Of a stretch of DNA of 64,000 nucleotides, positions 1 through 8,738 are shown piece by piece (position 1 is the stretch's first letter; each line of letters begins with the position of its first letter). A program made the translations under genes and the position numbers. The DNA is from an uncultured delta proteobacterium (GTDB taxonomy: Bacteria > Desulfobacterota > Desulfovibrionia > Desulfovibrionales > Desulfovibrionaceae). The DNA lies in NCBI GenBank assembly GCA_903843965.1, contig CAIMRY010000029.1, forward strand, positions 1-64,000. Direction: 5' to 3'. The notes under the pieces are model-generated. The model did not search any database. It saw only the letters and a list, made by a program, of their open reading frames with translations, and was not told where the DNA came from.

Positions 1-2
1 CG

Positions 3-113
3 AAATATCTCGGCAACTATCTGGCGTGGTTCCAGACGCTCGACAGCAAGGGCGTGGCGCAGAACTCGGCGAATTGGCTACGGGGCTGTGCGGGGATGGG
101 GCTTGCGGGGTAG
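3..113 (+). CDS. C-terminal fragment of a transposase (partial)
   Basis: An open frame enters from the left edge and stops at a TAG at 111-113, giving the last 36 residues of a protein. The visible part includes KYLGNYLAWFQTLD and then NSANWLRG. A Y-L-x-W segment followed by LD resembles the end of IS1595-like DDE transposases, but the fragment is too short for a firm family call. It is GC-rich, whereas the gene immediately downstream on the other strand is AT-rich, so this looks like the edge of an insertion. Without the sequence to the left one cannot tell whether the gene is intact. Confidence 0.4.
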   Translation, partial: KYLGNYLAWFQTLDSKGVAQNSANWLRGCAGMGLAG

Positions 114-116
114 GCT

Positions 117-491
117 TCAACACAAATTTTGAACAGAGCCATATTTTTCACCCTGAATTGGCATTACAACAAAAACTCTATGCCTTGTACTACCGTACGT
201 TTCCTCAGCCTGCTTACGTAGCTGATTAAATCTGTTTTTACTTCCAATATTTTTTATCCATTCCTCAAACTTCCCATCAACTTTACTGTCCCAAGCCTTG
301 CTAGTTGAGTAGACACGGAGCTCTAACGCCTGAATAGCGTTCGTCTTATTTCCCCAAGTCGTATTGATTGTCCGGCTTGCAATAAAGGGGATAACACATT
401 GGATCAGAATCTGATCTTTTGTCTTGTTTTTAACTGTCTTCGTCCTGTTCCCAGCCAGAATGCCAACTGCATGATAATAGCTTTCCGCCAT
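117..491 (-). CDS. Hypothetical protein, AT-rich orphan
   Basis: Encodes about 124 residues beginning MAESYYHAVG. The start at 491 is preferred over an in-frame ATG at 518 because GGAGG lies 8-9 bases upstream of it. The protein is mixed charged, with no signal peptide or membrane segment, and I recognise no family. Its base composition is clearly poorer in G+C than the metabolic gene next to it, and the stop lies 3 bp from the end of the transposase fragment. Both facts suggest recent acquisition, perhaps as cargo of a mobile element whose remainder lies left of the window. The function is unknown. Confidence 0.55.
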   Translation of the reverse strand: MAESYYHAVGILAGNRTKTVKNKTKDQILIQCVIPFIASRTINTTWGNKTNAIQALELRVYSTSKAWDSKVDGKFEEWIKNIGSKNRFNQLRKQAEETYGSTRHRVFVVMPIQGEKYGSVQNLC

Positions 492-596
492 GAATCCAGC
501 CTCCAATATTTCACACAATTAGCTCATTTTGGTTAATCCTAAAGTATTCCTACCACCGACCAAACAACATGGCAACCTATAGCGCAAAACAAACCC

Positions 597-3500
597 CTAC
601 CCCACCACCACCATCTTCCCCTTCTTCTCCCCCTTTTCCACCATCCGCTTGAGCTCCTTCTGCCACTTGGGTCCGCCGAGCTTCTCGGCCAGGTGCTCCG
701 TGGTGTGCAGCACGTCGTTGGGCCGATGCATCTGCATCAGGCAGCGCTTCACACCGATCTTGCACGAGGGGCAGCCCACCAGGATCGGCGTGTGGCGGTC
801 GGGGCGTCCTTTCTTGTTATCGGAGTCTGGCCGGGCGAGATCGAGCGCCAGTTGCTCCTTCTTGCGGTCACGGATGCGGTTGTAGATGGCCGGGCTGGTC
901 AGCGCGCCCAGGCCGGACTCCCCGCAGCAGCCGGGCGAGAGCCGGACTTTCGCTCCGAGAGCATCAGCAAGGGCTTTCCGGTAAATCTCCGGGGCCTTGA
1001 CCTTGGGCACGTCCACCCACTCCGCGTGGCAGGCCGCGTGGTAGAGGACTTCGTCCTCCTTTTTCGGAATGTCCAGACGGCCAAGCAGGAACTGCACGAT
1101 GTCCTGGTGGCGCAAAGGCTCGCTCAGCTCCTGGCTGAAGTCGTAGGTCTCGATGGCCTCGCGGCAGGTGCCGCAGCTGGTCACCAGCGTGGTGGCCTTC
1201 ATGCCCGCGCGGCCCGTGCTGATGAGCGTGTCCAGAATGGCCTGGATGGTGCGGTGGCGGTTCGCGCCGTAGGCCTCGGTGCAGCCGCTGGACAAAAGCG
1301 GATAGCCGCAGCACAGGTGCCTGTCCGGCAGCACCACGTTCACCCCGGCCTTGAGCAGGAGGTACACCCCGGCCAGGCCGATGTCGTGGCTGAACAGCCC
1401 GGCCCCGCAGCCGGGGAAGTACAAAACGGTGTCGTCAAAAGCCGCAGCGGACGAGCGGAACAGCGAGTGCTCGGAGAGCCCCAGCTCCTGCGAGAGGTTG
1501 CGCAGGTCCATGAGCGGGCCGGGGCCTTGCAGGGCCGGGCTTTGCAGCCGCTTGCGGAAGTGGCCGGGCACCAACCCGAGAACCGGGCCAAGCACGCTGT
1601 TGGCCGCAGCCTGGCCCAGCGACAGGAACTTGGCCACCTTGGGCAGCCGGTTCGAGGGGTCCTCTGCCAAATGCGTCAAGAGCGCGGTCTTGATGGGGTG
1701 CCCGCCCTTGCCCTTGTACTCCAAAAACGAGCGAATCTGCAGCGCCGCGCCAGCGGAGTCGATCTTGACCGGGCACACGCCCTGGCATTTGCCGCAGGCC
1801 GTGCAGTGGTCCATGATGCGCCGCAGTTCGTCCAGCAGCTCCGGCGCGGGCTCGCCGCCCTGGACCTGGGAGTAGTAGATGGCCTCGGTCAGCGCGCCCA
1901 GGCTGATGTTCTTGTTGCGCGGGTGGAACAACAGGCCGCGCGCGGGCGAGTACATGGGGCACACCTGCTTGCACTTGCCGCAGCGGGTGCAGGTCTGCAC
2001 GTTCTTCAAGAGTTCGATGAGGGTTTCCTTGTCCTTCAGCGCGGTCTTCTGCAAATCGCCGATGAGCCGGTTGAAGGAGAAGGTGTAGGGCTCCACGGCC
2101 AGCGTGCGCCGGGTCAGCTTGCCGGGGTTGAGCACATCACCCGGGTCCACGATGCGCTTGTACGCGGCCAGGGCGTCGATCTTCTTCTGTCCCAGGAAGG
2201 CGATTTTCGTGATGCCTATGCCGTGCTCGCCGGAGATCTCCCCGCCCAGGCGCAGCACCTCGGCAAAGAGCTCCTCCACAGCCTCGTAGGCCTGGGCCAG
2301 CATCTCCGGGTCGTTGGAGTTCACGGGCACGTTGACGTGGCAGTTGCCGTCGCCCGCGTGCATGTGGTTGGCGATGATGATGCGCCGGGCCTGGGCGTCC
2401 TTGTACAGGGCCTCGATGTCGCGCTCCAGGCGCGGGTACTTGTCGCCCAGCTCGTGGAACAACAGGCGCATCTGGCTGGCCAGCTCCTCGTCGGAGAGCT
2501 CAGACGCGGTGGTGCGCTTCTTCAAGATGAACAGGCAGCGCTCGATGCCGAACTCGATGTCCGGGTCGTCGACCGGGATTCCGGGCAGCTCGCGCACGGC
2601 CACCAGGGCTTTGCGCGCCACCTTGGCCATGTACACGAGGTTCAGGTTCTCCAGGAACTCGGCAAAGCCGGGAATGGCCCGCATGGGGATGACCACGTCC
2701 TCGTTGACCTTGAAGCCCGAGGTGCGTTTGGAGATGGCCGAGAGCTTGTGCCGGTCCTCCCAGAACAGCTCGGCCTCTTTTTCGTCGCGCGCGGCGAAGA
2801 TGTCCACTCCGGGGTACGGCTGGGCAATGGCCAGCACCGCGTCCACGGCTTCACTCAGCGCGGCCTCGTCGTCGGAATCCAGCTGCAGGATGAGCACGCT
2901 GATGGGGTCGCCCTCGTACTGGCTGGACTTCTTGCGGTACTCGATGGCCTGCACGTACTTGGTGCCGAACTCCTCCAGGGCCGAAATCTTGACCCGGTCG
3001 CCCTGGGTGCGGATGGTGTCGCGCAGGGCCACCACGTCGCCGATGACGAACATGGCGTTCTTCATGCTGCGGCCAAAGAACTCCAGGCACAGCACGCGCG
3101 AGTAAACCGGCTTGGGGTGCAGGGTGAACACGCATTCGGTGATGATGCCGTCCACGCCCTCCTTCTGCACGCCCGGCAGGCCGCCCAGGTACTTGTTCGA
3201 CACGTCCTTGCCCAGGCCCAGCCCGCGCACGTCGGTTCCGGCCAGGACCACGGCGTCCTTCAGTCCGCCGCGCTCGTCCAGAATCTCAAAGGCGGCGGTC
3301 TCGCCCTCGAATATCTTGTGGCCGGGGTGGTTGTTGCGGCGCACGGTGATGACCGAGCCGTCCGGCGTGACCATGGTGAAGGCGGCGATGTTGTCGATGG
3401 TGGTGCCGTACTCGAAGGCAAAGGGCCCGCCGGAGTTCTCGGAGATGTTGCCGCCGAGCGTCGAAGCCGCCTTGGAGGCCGGGTCCACCGTGAACAAAAG

Positions 3501-4184
3501 GTCCTGCTCGTCCGCAGCCTTGATGGCGTCCAGCGTGATGACGCCTGCCTGGGCTGTCAGCAGCATGCGCTCCGGGTCCACATCAATGATCTTTTTGAAC
3601 CGCGCCAGCGACAAGACCACCGAGCGCGCGAACATGGGAATGGCCCCGCCGGTGAGTCCCGTGCCGCCGCCGCGCGGGATCACGCCAAAGGCCAGCTCAC
3701 CCGCCAGGCGGACAATCTTCTGCACCTGCTCGGTGGTCTCCGGGAAGAGCACGAACAGCGGCAGCTCCAGGCGCAGGTCCGTGGCGTCCGTGGCGCACTC
3801 GATGCGCGTGTTGGCCTGCTCGCCGATGAGTTCGCCCGGCAGAAACTCCAGAAGACGGGCCTTAAGGTCCAGGGCGAAGCCCTGGTCCGCGTCGTAGCGC
3901 TCCCAGAAGCTCGCCACGGCCCCGGCCAGCACGCGCGGGAACTCGCCGGACAAACTTGGCCGGGCGATGGACAGCTTGCGGTCCACGCTCTGGCGCACCA
4001 GCTCTGCGTCCACAAAGGGGTTGTAGCGCACCAGGAACAGCTCTGCGGCCAGGCTGATGGCCAGCTCGCGCACGCCGTCGGGCCACTGGGCGAAGCCGCC
4101 TTCTTCAGGCGAGGCTTCCAGCCCCAGCACGCGGGTCAGGATGCGTTCATCGGAAATGGAGATATGCGGACCGATCAGCGGCAT
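597..4184 (-). CDS. FAD-linked oxidase / Fe-S / CCG-domain oxidoreductase fusion
   Basis: A 1195-residue fusion. Residues around 165-180 hold the glycine-rich FAD loop PRGGGTGLTGG of the PCMH/FAD_binding_4 fold. Residues about 350-700 are the FAD-oxidase C-terminal domain, with HAGDGNCHVN near 610 and GEHGIG near 648. Two ferredoxin-type motifs follow, CTRCGKCKQVCP near 730 and CTACGKCQGVCP near 794. Two CCG domains complete it, CCGYPLLSSG near 955 and CCGESGLG near 1083. This is the D-2-hydroxyacid dehydrogenase (D-lactate or glycolate type) architecture, with flavin and Fe-S modules in one chain. It probably passes electrons from a 2-hydroxyacid toward the membrane pool. The substrate cannot be read from sequence. 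It diverges from the aminotransferase/serA pair. Confidence 0.85.
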   Translation of the reverse strand: MPLIGPHISISDERILTRVLGLEASPEEGGFAQWPDGVRELAISLAAELFLVRYNPFVDAELVRQSVDRKLSIARPSLSGEFPRVLAGAVASFWERYDADQGFALDLKARLLEFLPGELIGEQANTRIECATDATDLRLELPLFVLFPETTEQVQKIVRLAGELAFGVIPRGGGTGLTGGAIPMFARSVVLSLARFKKIIDVDPERMLLTAQAGVITLDAIKAADEQDLLFTVDPASKAASTLGGNISENSGGPFAFEYGTTIDNIAAFTMVTPDGSVITVRRNNHPGHKIFEGETAAFEILDERGGLKDAVVLAGTDVRGLGLGKDVSNKYLGGLPGVQKEGVDGIITECVFTLHPKPVYSRVLCLEFFGRSMKNAMFVIGDVVALRDTIRTQGDRVKISALEEFGTKYVQAIEYRKKSSQYEGDPISVLILQLDSDDEAALSEAVDAVLAIAQPYPGVDIFAARDEKEAELFWEDRHKLSAISKRTSGFKVNEDVVIPMRAIPGFAEFLENLNLVYMAKVARKALVAVRELPGIPVDDPDIEFGIERCLFILKKRTTASELSDEELASQMRLLFHELGDKYPRLERDIEALYKDAQARRIIIANHMHAGDGNCHVNVPVNSNDPEMLAQAYEAVEELFAEVLRLGGEISGEHGIGITKIAFLGQKKIDALAAYKRIVDPGDVLNPGKLTRRTLAVEPYTFSFNRLIGDLQKTALKDKETLIELLKNVQTCTRCGKCKQVCPMYSPARGLLFHPRNKNISLGALTEAIYYSQVQGGEPAPELLDELRRIMDHCTACGKCQGVCPVKIDSAGAALQIRSFLEYKGKGGHPIKTALLTHLAEDPSNRLPKVAKFLSLGQAAANSVLGPVLGLVPGHFRKRLQSPALQGPGPLMDLRNLSQELGLSEHSLFRSSAAAFDDTVLYFPGCGAGLFSHDIGLAGVYLLLKAGVNVVLPDRHLCCGYPLLSSGCTEAYGANRHRTIQAILDTLISTGRAGMKATTLVTSCGTCREAIETYDFSQELSEPLRHQDIVQFLLGRLDIPKKEDEVLYHAACHAEWVDVPKVKAPEIYRKALADALGAKVRLSPGCCGESGLGALTSPAIYNRIRDRKKEQLALDLARPDSDNKKGRPDRHTPILVGCPSCKIGVKRCLMQMHRPNDVLHTTEHLAEKLGGPKWQKELKRMVEKGEKKGKMVVVG

Positions 4185-4395
4185 TGGGCGTCAGCTCCGG
4201 GCGGGATGGGTTCGTTCCAGGTGTTTGGCAGGGACGCGAGAGAGCAACTATAGGTCCGGGCACAGCCCTTGGCAAGTGCGGCTGGCCCAGGTCTGCCGCA
4301 GCGCTTTACAGGCGGGGGCAGTGCGGGTATGGGACTGCTTTCTCGCGCCGCCCGGCGCGTTACCGAACATTCTTCTACCACGAGGTGATTCGCTC

Positions 4396-5529
4396 ATGAG
4401 CACCCAGGATTTTGCCGAGCTGCAACTGTTCATCACCGGCCCGACGTTCATTCGCCCCGAGGTCCGCGAGGCCGGACTGTTGCCCGAATTCGGGCACCGC
4501 GACTCCGAAAACAACAAGCGCTTCAAGCCCATCATGGAGAACCTGAAGAAACTCGCGGGCTGCGCAGACGACTACCACGCCATCATCTTCAACGGCTCCG
4601 GCTCCAACGCCATGGAGGCCACCGTGCGCTCCCTCGTGGCCGATGGCGAGACCGTGCTCAATGTGTCCGTGGGCGCCTTTGGCGACCTGTACCACAAGAT
4701 GGCCGTGGTCAACGGCAAGAAGGCCGTGCAGCTCAAGTTCGCCGCGGGCGAGGCCATCGACCTGACCAAGCTGGAGGCCGCGCTGACCGAGCACAAGCCG
4801 GTCTGCGTCACCTTCACCCACAACGAGACCTCCACCGGCGTGACCAACGACCTGCGGGCCGTGTGCGCGCTCATCCGCAAGCACGACGCCCTGCCGCTGG
4901 TGGACGGCGTGAGCATCTTCGGCGGCGCGGCCATTGACCTGACCGGCTCCGGCGCGTGCACCTACGCCACCAGCACCCAGAAGTCCCTGGCCCTGCCCGC
5001 AGGCTTCGGCCTGCTGTTTGCTTCCGAGGAAGCAATCGATAAGGCGAAGGCAGTCAAAAATAAAGGCTTCGCCACGGACATCGTCGCGCAGCTGGGCCGG
5101 GCCGGGAAGAACCAGACCCTGACCACCCCCAACTGCACCCTGGCCAACCAGATGTACGTGCAGCTCGACTACATCGTGCACACCGAGGGCATTGAGAAGC
5201 GTTTCGCCCGGCACCTGGAGATGCAGGGCATGGTGCACGACTTTGTTTTGGGCCTGCCCGGCTTCGAGCTTTTGGCCCCGGCCGGCCACCGCTCGCCCAC
5301 GCTGACCGCTGTGCGGGTGCCTGCGGGCGTCACGGTCGCGGCGCTCAAGAAGGTCAAGGAGACCATGCGCCAGAAGGGCTACCTCTTCGATCCCGGCTAC
5401 GGCAAGCTGAACACCGACCTGGAGGAGAAGGGCCAGCGCGTGCTCATCCGCATCGGCCACATGGGCGACATCACCCCGGCCATGCTCGCCGCCTACCTGG
5501 ACGCCCTGAAGCCCGAACTGGCCAAATAG
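4396..5529 (+). CDS. Class V aminotransferase (alanine-glyoxylate / phosphoserine type)
   Basis: A 377-residue PLP enzyme of fold type I. The ATG at 4396 follows GAGGTG. Near residue 65 is the phosphate-binding segment GSGSNAMEA, and the Schiff-base lysine is probably Lys196 in STQKSLALP. The N-terminal FITGPTFIRPEVR is typical of the alanine-glyoxylate / serine-glyoxylate aminotransferase branch. Twelve base pairs downstream lies a SerA-like dehydrogenase, so the pair could make serine from 3-phosphoglycerate, with this enzyme acting as the phosphoserine aminotransferase as some class V members do. Alanine-glyoxylate or serine-glyoxylate exchange is the alternative. The family call is firm and the substrate is inferred from context. 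Confidence 0.85.
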   Translation: MSTQDFAELQLFITGPTFIRPEVREAGLLPEFGHRDSENNKRFKPIMENLKKLAGCADDYHAIIFNGSGSNAMEATVRSLVADGETVLNVSVGAFGDLYHKMAVVNGKKAVQLKFAAGEAIDLTKLEAALTEHKPVCVTFTHNETSTGVTNDLRAVCALIRKHDALPLVDGVSIFGGAAIDLTGSGACTYATSTQKSLALPAGFGLLFASEEAIDKAKAVKNKGFATDIVAQLGRAGKNQTLTTPNCTLANQMYVQLDYIVHTEGIEKRFARHLEMQGMVHDFVLGLPGFELLAPAGHRSPTLTAVRVPAGVTVAALKKVKETMRQKGYLFDPGYGKLNTDLEEKGQRVLIRIGHMGDITPAMLAAYLDALKPELAK

Positions 5530-5541
5530 GAGATACCTGCC

Positions 5542-6726
5542 ATGCGTATTCTTGCCAACGACGGCCTGAACGAAGAGGCCATCGCCCTCCTCAAGAAGGA
5601 AGGCTTCACGGTTGAGACCGAAAAACGCAGCACCGAGGATCTCCTCGGCGAGATCGGCGACTTCGACGCCCTGCTCGTGCGCAGCGCCACCAAGGTCACC
5701 CGCGCGATCATCGAGGCGGGCACGAAAAACGGCGGCAAGCTGAAGATCGTGGGCCGCGGCGGCGTGGGCACGGACAACATCGACCTGGAGGCCGCCAAAG
5801 AGTGCGGCGTCATCGTCAAGTTCGCGCCCAACGGCAACACCAACGCCACGGCCGAGCACGCGCTCGGCCTGATGTTCGCCGTGGCGCGCCGGGTGCCCAT
5901 GGCCCACCACACCTTGATGGGCGGCGTGTGGCACAAGAAGCGCTTCGCCGGCAGCGAGCTCATGGGCAAGACGCTGGGCGTCATCGGCTGCGGCCGCATC
6001 GGCCAGGCCCTGGCGGCCAAGGCGCTGGGCATCGGCATGAAGGTCGTGGGCTTTGACCTGTACCGCATGCAGGACTCCAACGTGGACTACCTGGACAGCA
6101 TCGACGAGGTGCTCAAGGCGTCCGACTTCATCAGCCTGCACACCGGCGGCAAGAACGCCATCATCACCGAGCGCGAGCTCGCCCTGATGAAGCCCACGGC
6201 GTACCTCATCAACGCCTCGCGCGGCAGCAACGTGCAAGAGGCCGCGCTGTATGGCGCGCTGAAGAACGGCGTCATCGCGGGCGCTGCGCTGGACTGCTAC
6301 GAGAAGGAGCCCAAGCTTGAAGGCGAGGCCTTTGCCTGCTCGCTCCACGAGCTGGACAACATCGTCATGAGCGCGCACCTGGGCGCCAGCACCAAGAACG
6401 CCGTGCGCAAGACCGGCCTGGAGATCGCCGAGGTGGTGACCAAGTACCTGCGCCGCGGCGACTTCGGCAACTCGGTGAACGTGGGCGAGACGGTTGAGGA
6501 AGAGGGCAAGCGCATCTTTGCCCTGTTCATCACCCACGAGGACAAGCCGGGCATGTTCGGCAAGTTCGGCACCGCGCTCGGCGACCTGGGCGTGAACATC
6601 CGCGAGAACAACTCCCGCTTTTTGTCCGACTCGGTGCAGACCGTGTACGTGGTGCACCAGGAGCCCACCGAGGAAGTGCGCACAAAGCTCATGGCCATCC
6701 CCGGCGTGAAGCGCGTGACCTTCTAG
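5542..6726 (+). CDS. serA: D-3-phosphoglycerate dehydrogenase with C-terminal ACT domain
   Basis: A 394-residue NAD-dependent 2-hydroxyacid dehydrogenase. The Rossmann motif GVIGCGRIGQ lies near residues 143-152. The catalytic triad is placed as Arg227 (NASRGS), Glu256 (in KEP) and His279 (SAHLG). The spacings of 29 and 23 match those of known SerA proteins. The last ~75 residues (HEDKPGMFGKFGTALG onward) form an ACT domain, the usual site of serine feedback control. It follows the aminotransferase after 12 bp with the SD AGGAGA and is closed by an intrinsic terminator, so the two genes form a serine-biosynthesis operon. A related 2-hydroxyacid dehydrogenase role cannot be fully excluded. Confidence 0.88.
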   Translation: MRILANDGLNEEAIALLKKEGFTVETEKRSTEDLLGEIGDFDALLVRSATKVTRAIIEAGTKNGGKLKIVGRGGVGTDNIDLEAAKECGVIVKFAPNGNTNATAEHALGLMFAVARRVPMAHHTLMGGVWHKKRFAGSELMGKTLGVIGCGRIGQALAAKALGIGMKVVGFDLYRMQDSNVDYLDSIDEVLKASDFISLHTGGKNAIITERELALMKPTAYLINASRGSNVQEAALYGALKNGVIAGAALDCYEKEPKLEGEAFACSLHELDNIVMSAHLGASTKNAVRKTGLEIAEVVTKYLRRGDFGNSVNVGETVEEEGKRIFALFITHEDKPGMFGKFGTALGDLGVNIRENNSRFLSDSVQTVYVVHQEPTEEVRTKLMAIPGVKRVTF

Positions 6727-6747
6727 CTTACAATTCCTGAATGACAA

Positions 6748-6784
6748 AGCCCCTGTCCGGTACGCCGGGCGGGGGCTTTTTTTG
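6748..6784 (+). terminator. Rho-independent terminator of the aminotransferase-serA operon
   Basis: A GC-rich inverted repeat, AAAGCCCC pairing with GGGGGCTTT, is followed by a run of seven T. It lies 22 bp past the serA stop. Confidence 0.85.
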
Positions 6785-6850
6785 CGAATAGATTGACGAC
6801 ATATAAGTTGGGGCGTACAATATTATAAACTGCTATACGGGGGTGTGATA

Positions 6851-7219
6851 ATGGGTGGCGGCCTATCCAAAGACATGATTAGCAAGGCTAAAATATTAGA
6901 GGAATGGCTTGAGGAACAAACCCAGAAAACCCACAACCCCGCGAAGAAACTCCAGCTCCACAATGCGTTGGAGCTTACACGCAAGTTGCTCGCCAATCCG
7001 ACAGAACTTCGGCTTATTCCTCCCCTTGATGAGTTGCTTGAGGAACTTGGACAACCTGGTTTAGGAAGTGCTAGAGTCTATTTCCAGAGCCAGGTATTGT
7101 TCAGTCGCAGTGCGCCAAGTACTCTTGAGAAACTGTCCCACATGAAGTTCAGTGGCCCCCGCGACCAGTGCCCAAAATGCGGGGAGGACAAGGAAAGCTG
7201 CAAGTGCAATAACAAATAA
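6851..7219 (+). CDS. Hypothetical protein with C-terminal zinc-ribbon-like knuckle
   Basis: Encodes 122 residues. The ATG at 6851 is chosen over a GTG at 6845 because the purine-rich GGGGGTG then sits at a better distance. The body is helical and charged, with repeated L/E segments (EEWLEEQ, LDELLEELG). The end is CPKCGEDKESCKC, which could bind one zinc ion. No family is recognised. It is less GC-rich than its flanks and is followed 12 bp later by a membrane protein, so the two are probably one transcription unit. Direct interaction of the pair is inference only. Confidence 0.6.
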   Translation: MGGGLSKDMISKAKILEEWLEEQTQKTHNPAKKLQLHNALELTRKLLANPTELRLIPPLDELLEELGQPGLGSARVYFQSQVLFSRSAPSTLEKLSHMKFSGPRDQCPKCGEDKESCKCNNK

Positions 7220-7231
7220 GAGAGGTGCGCC

Positions 7232-8011
7232 ATGGCTCAGGGTGCCTTCACCATCGAGTCTGACACTAAAAACGGAACAATCAACTTTCAGGTGAAGCCA
7301 GAAGTTGACCCCACGCCAGAAGACCAAGCCACGCTGATGATTGACATCGAGCGGGTCGTGGCGACCCTGAACCGGCTTTTCCCCACTGGAGGCACGCGCT
7401 ACGAACGGTATTTCGAGGATGCCTTCTCCCTTGCCAGCGCGGGGCTGGTCGGGCCGAACGCACAACCCGTGACAGCCGCCAGGGCGCTCCAGAACCTCAA
7501 GGACGAAATCCTCATCAACGAGGCCGGAATCGTCAAAAACAAGCACCTGCTGGAACTGGGGTGCTGGGCGCTGTATTTCGCTCTTGGTGCGGTCATCCTG
7601 GGCCTGGCCTTCCACGGCATGGCCGAAAGAGGCTGGCTCCCCGCAATCAACACCAGGCTTCTCGGCCAGTTCTGCTATGCCTTTGCCGGGGCCATGGCCG
7701 GCACCTGGGTGTCCTTCGGCTACCGCAAGGCCCAGTTCACCTTTGAAGACCTGGGAAGGCCCGAGGCGGATTACCTTTGGTCCTCGGTGCGCCTCATCTA
7801 CACCGGGATTCAGACCATCATCATCGGTCTGCTGCTGGTGCTGGAGATCGTCAACATCAGCTTCGGGAAAATCTCAACGGCGCAGTTCGCGTCAACGGTG
7901 GAGGTCGCCGTGTTCATCGGACTGCTTTGCGGCTTCTCGGAGCAGACGCTGCCCTCGGCCATCGCCAAGCAGGCCTCCGCCATATTCCAAAAGATGGCGC
8001 CGAAGGTTTAA
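7232..8011 (+). CDS. Hypothetical four-helix membrane protein
   Basis: Encodes 259 residues, with ATG at 7232 after AGAGGTG. The first ~105 residues are soluble and hydrophilic. Four hydrophobic stretches follow: around ALYFALGAVILGLAFHG, CYAFAGAMAGTWVSF, IIIGLLLVLEIVNIS and VAVFIGLLCGFS. No signal peptide is visible. I do not recognise the family. Its start lies 12 bp behind the zinc-ribbon-tailed protein, indicating co-expression. A soluble partner encoded with a membrane protein is seen in many accessory and defence modules, but nothing here proves such a role. Confidence 0.65.
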   Translation: MAQGAFTIESDTKNGTINFQVKPEVDPTPEDQATLMIDIERVVATLNRLFPTGGTRYERYFEDAFSLASAGLVGPNAQPVTAARALQNLKDEILINEAGIVKNKHLLELGCWALYFALGAVILGLAFHGMAERGWLPAINTRLLGQFCYAFAGAMAGTWVSFGYRKAQFTFEDLGRPEADYLWSSVRLIYTGIQTIIIGLLLVLEIVNISFGKISTAQFASTVEVAVFIGLLCGFSEQTLPSAIAKQASAIFQKMAPKV

Positions 8012-8071
8012 CAGGCCTTCTGGCCTGCTCTGGCGCACGGGACCACCCGCGCCCCTTGTGCGCTCAAGCGC

Positions 8072-8659
8072 TCACAGCGCCCCGGCGAGCTCCCCAAGCG
8101 GCACGCAGGCCACGCCCATGTTGGTCAGGTCGAAAATGTTGGCCCGAGCCACCGCCTCGGTCTGGGCCGAGCAGGCGTCCGTGACCACGATGACCCGGTA
8201 GTCGCGGCTCAGGGCGTCCACCGCCGTGCCCCGGACGCAGTTGGGGTACTGGGTGCCCGCCAGCACCAGGGTGGCGACCCCCAGGCGGCGCAGCACAAGG
8301 TCAAAGGGCGTGCCCAGAAAGGCGCTGAACCGGCGCTTGACCATGCGCTGCTCACCGGGCAACGGGGCCAGCTCGGGCACGATGTCCGCGCCGGGCGTGC
8401 CGCCCACGCAGATGCCGCGCCCCTGGCGGAACAGGTCGCGGCGGAAGGCCTCGGCGTCGCCGCCGTCCGGGCGGTGCTCCCGGTACACGTGGAACACCGG
8501 CCACTGCGCCCCCCTGGCCAGATCCAGCAGACGCCGGACCACCGGCACCGTGGCCAAGGCCCCGGCCACGCAGGCCGGCGCGCCGGGCAGCACAAAATCA
8601 TTCTGCATGTCGATGACGGCCAGGGCCACGGCCTGCACGCCTGCGTCGCGTCCGCTCAT
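8072..8659 (-). CDS. Isochorismatase-family cysteine hydrolase
   Basis: A 195-residue protein of the isochorismatase-like alpha/beta fold. The catalytic triad is visible as Asp17 (VIDMQNDF), Lys108 (MVKRRFSAF) and Cys141 (YPNCVRGTAVDA). The ATG at 8659 is preferred to the overlapping GTG because AGGAGCG lies just upstream. Members hydrolyse isochorismate, nicotinamide, N-carbamoylsarcosine and related amides, and the true substrate cannot be read here. It is the last gene of a minus-strand run including an L,D-transpeptidase and cbiC, with no obvious pathway link between them. Confidence 0.85.
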   Translation of the reverse strand: MSGRDAGVQAVALAVIDMQNDFVLPGAPACVAGALATVPVVRRLLDLARGAQWPVFHVYREHRPDGGDAEAFRRDLFRQGRGICVGGTPGADIVPELAPLPGEQRMVKRRFSAFLGTPFDLVLRRLGVATLVLAGTQYPNCVRGTAVDALSRDYRVIVVTDACSAQTEAVARANIFDLTNMGVACVPLGELAGAL

Positions 8660-8738
8660 CACTGCGCTCCTGCCGGGGGTTGATGAATCGGGCAGCCGGT
8701 CGTCACAAAGGTCAGCGCCAGCCGGTCATCGTAGCCCG

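Noticed and set aside
693-4253. Very long open frame on the plus strand opposite the FAD/Fe-S gene
   Set aside because: It is the antisense of a strongly supported gene in GC-rich DNA and its translation is Arg/Gly/His/Val-rich without domains.
4375-6747. Long minus-strand frame across the aminotransferase and serA
   Set aside because: It covers two real genes and their spacer; composition is typical of GC-rich antisense frames.
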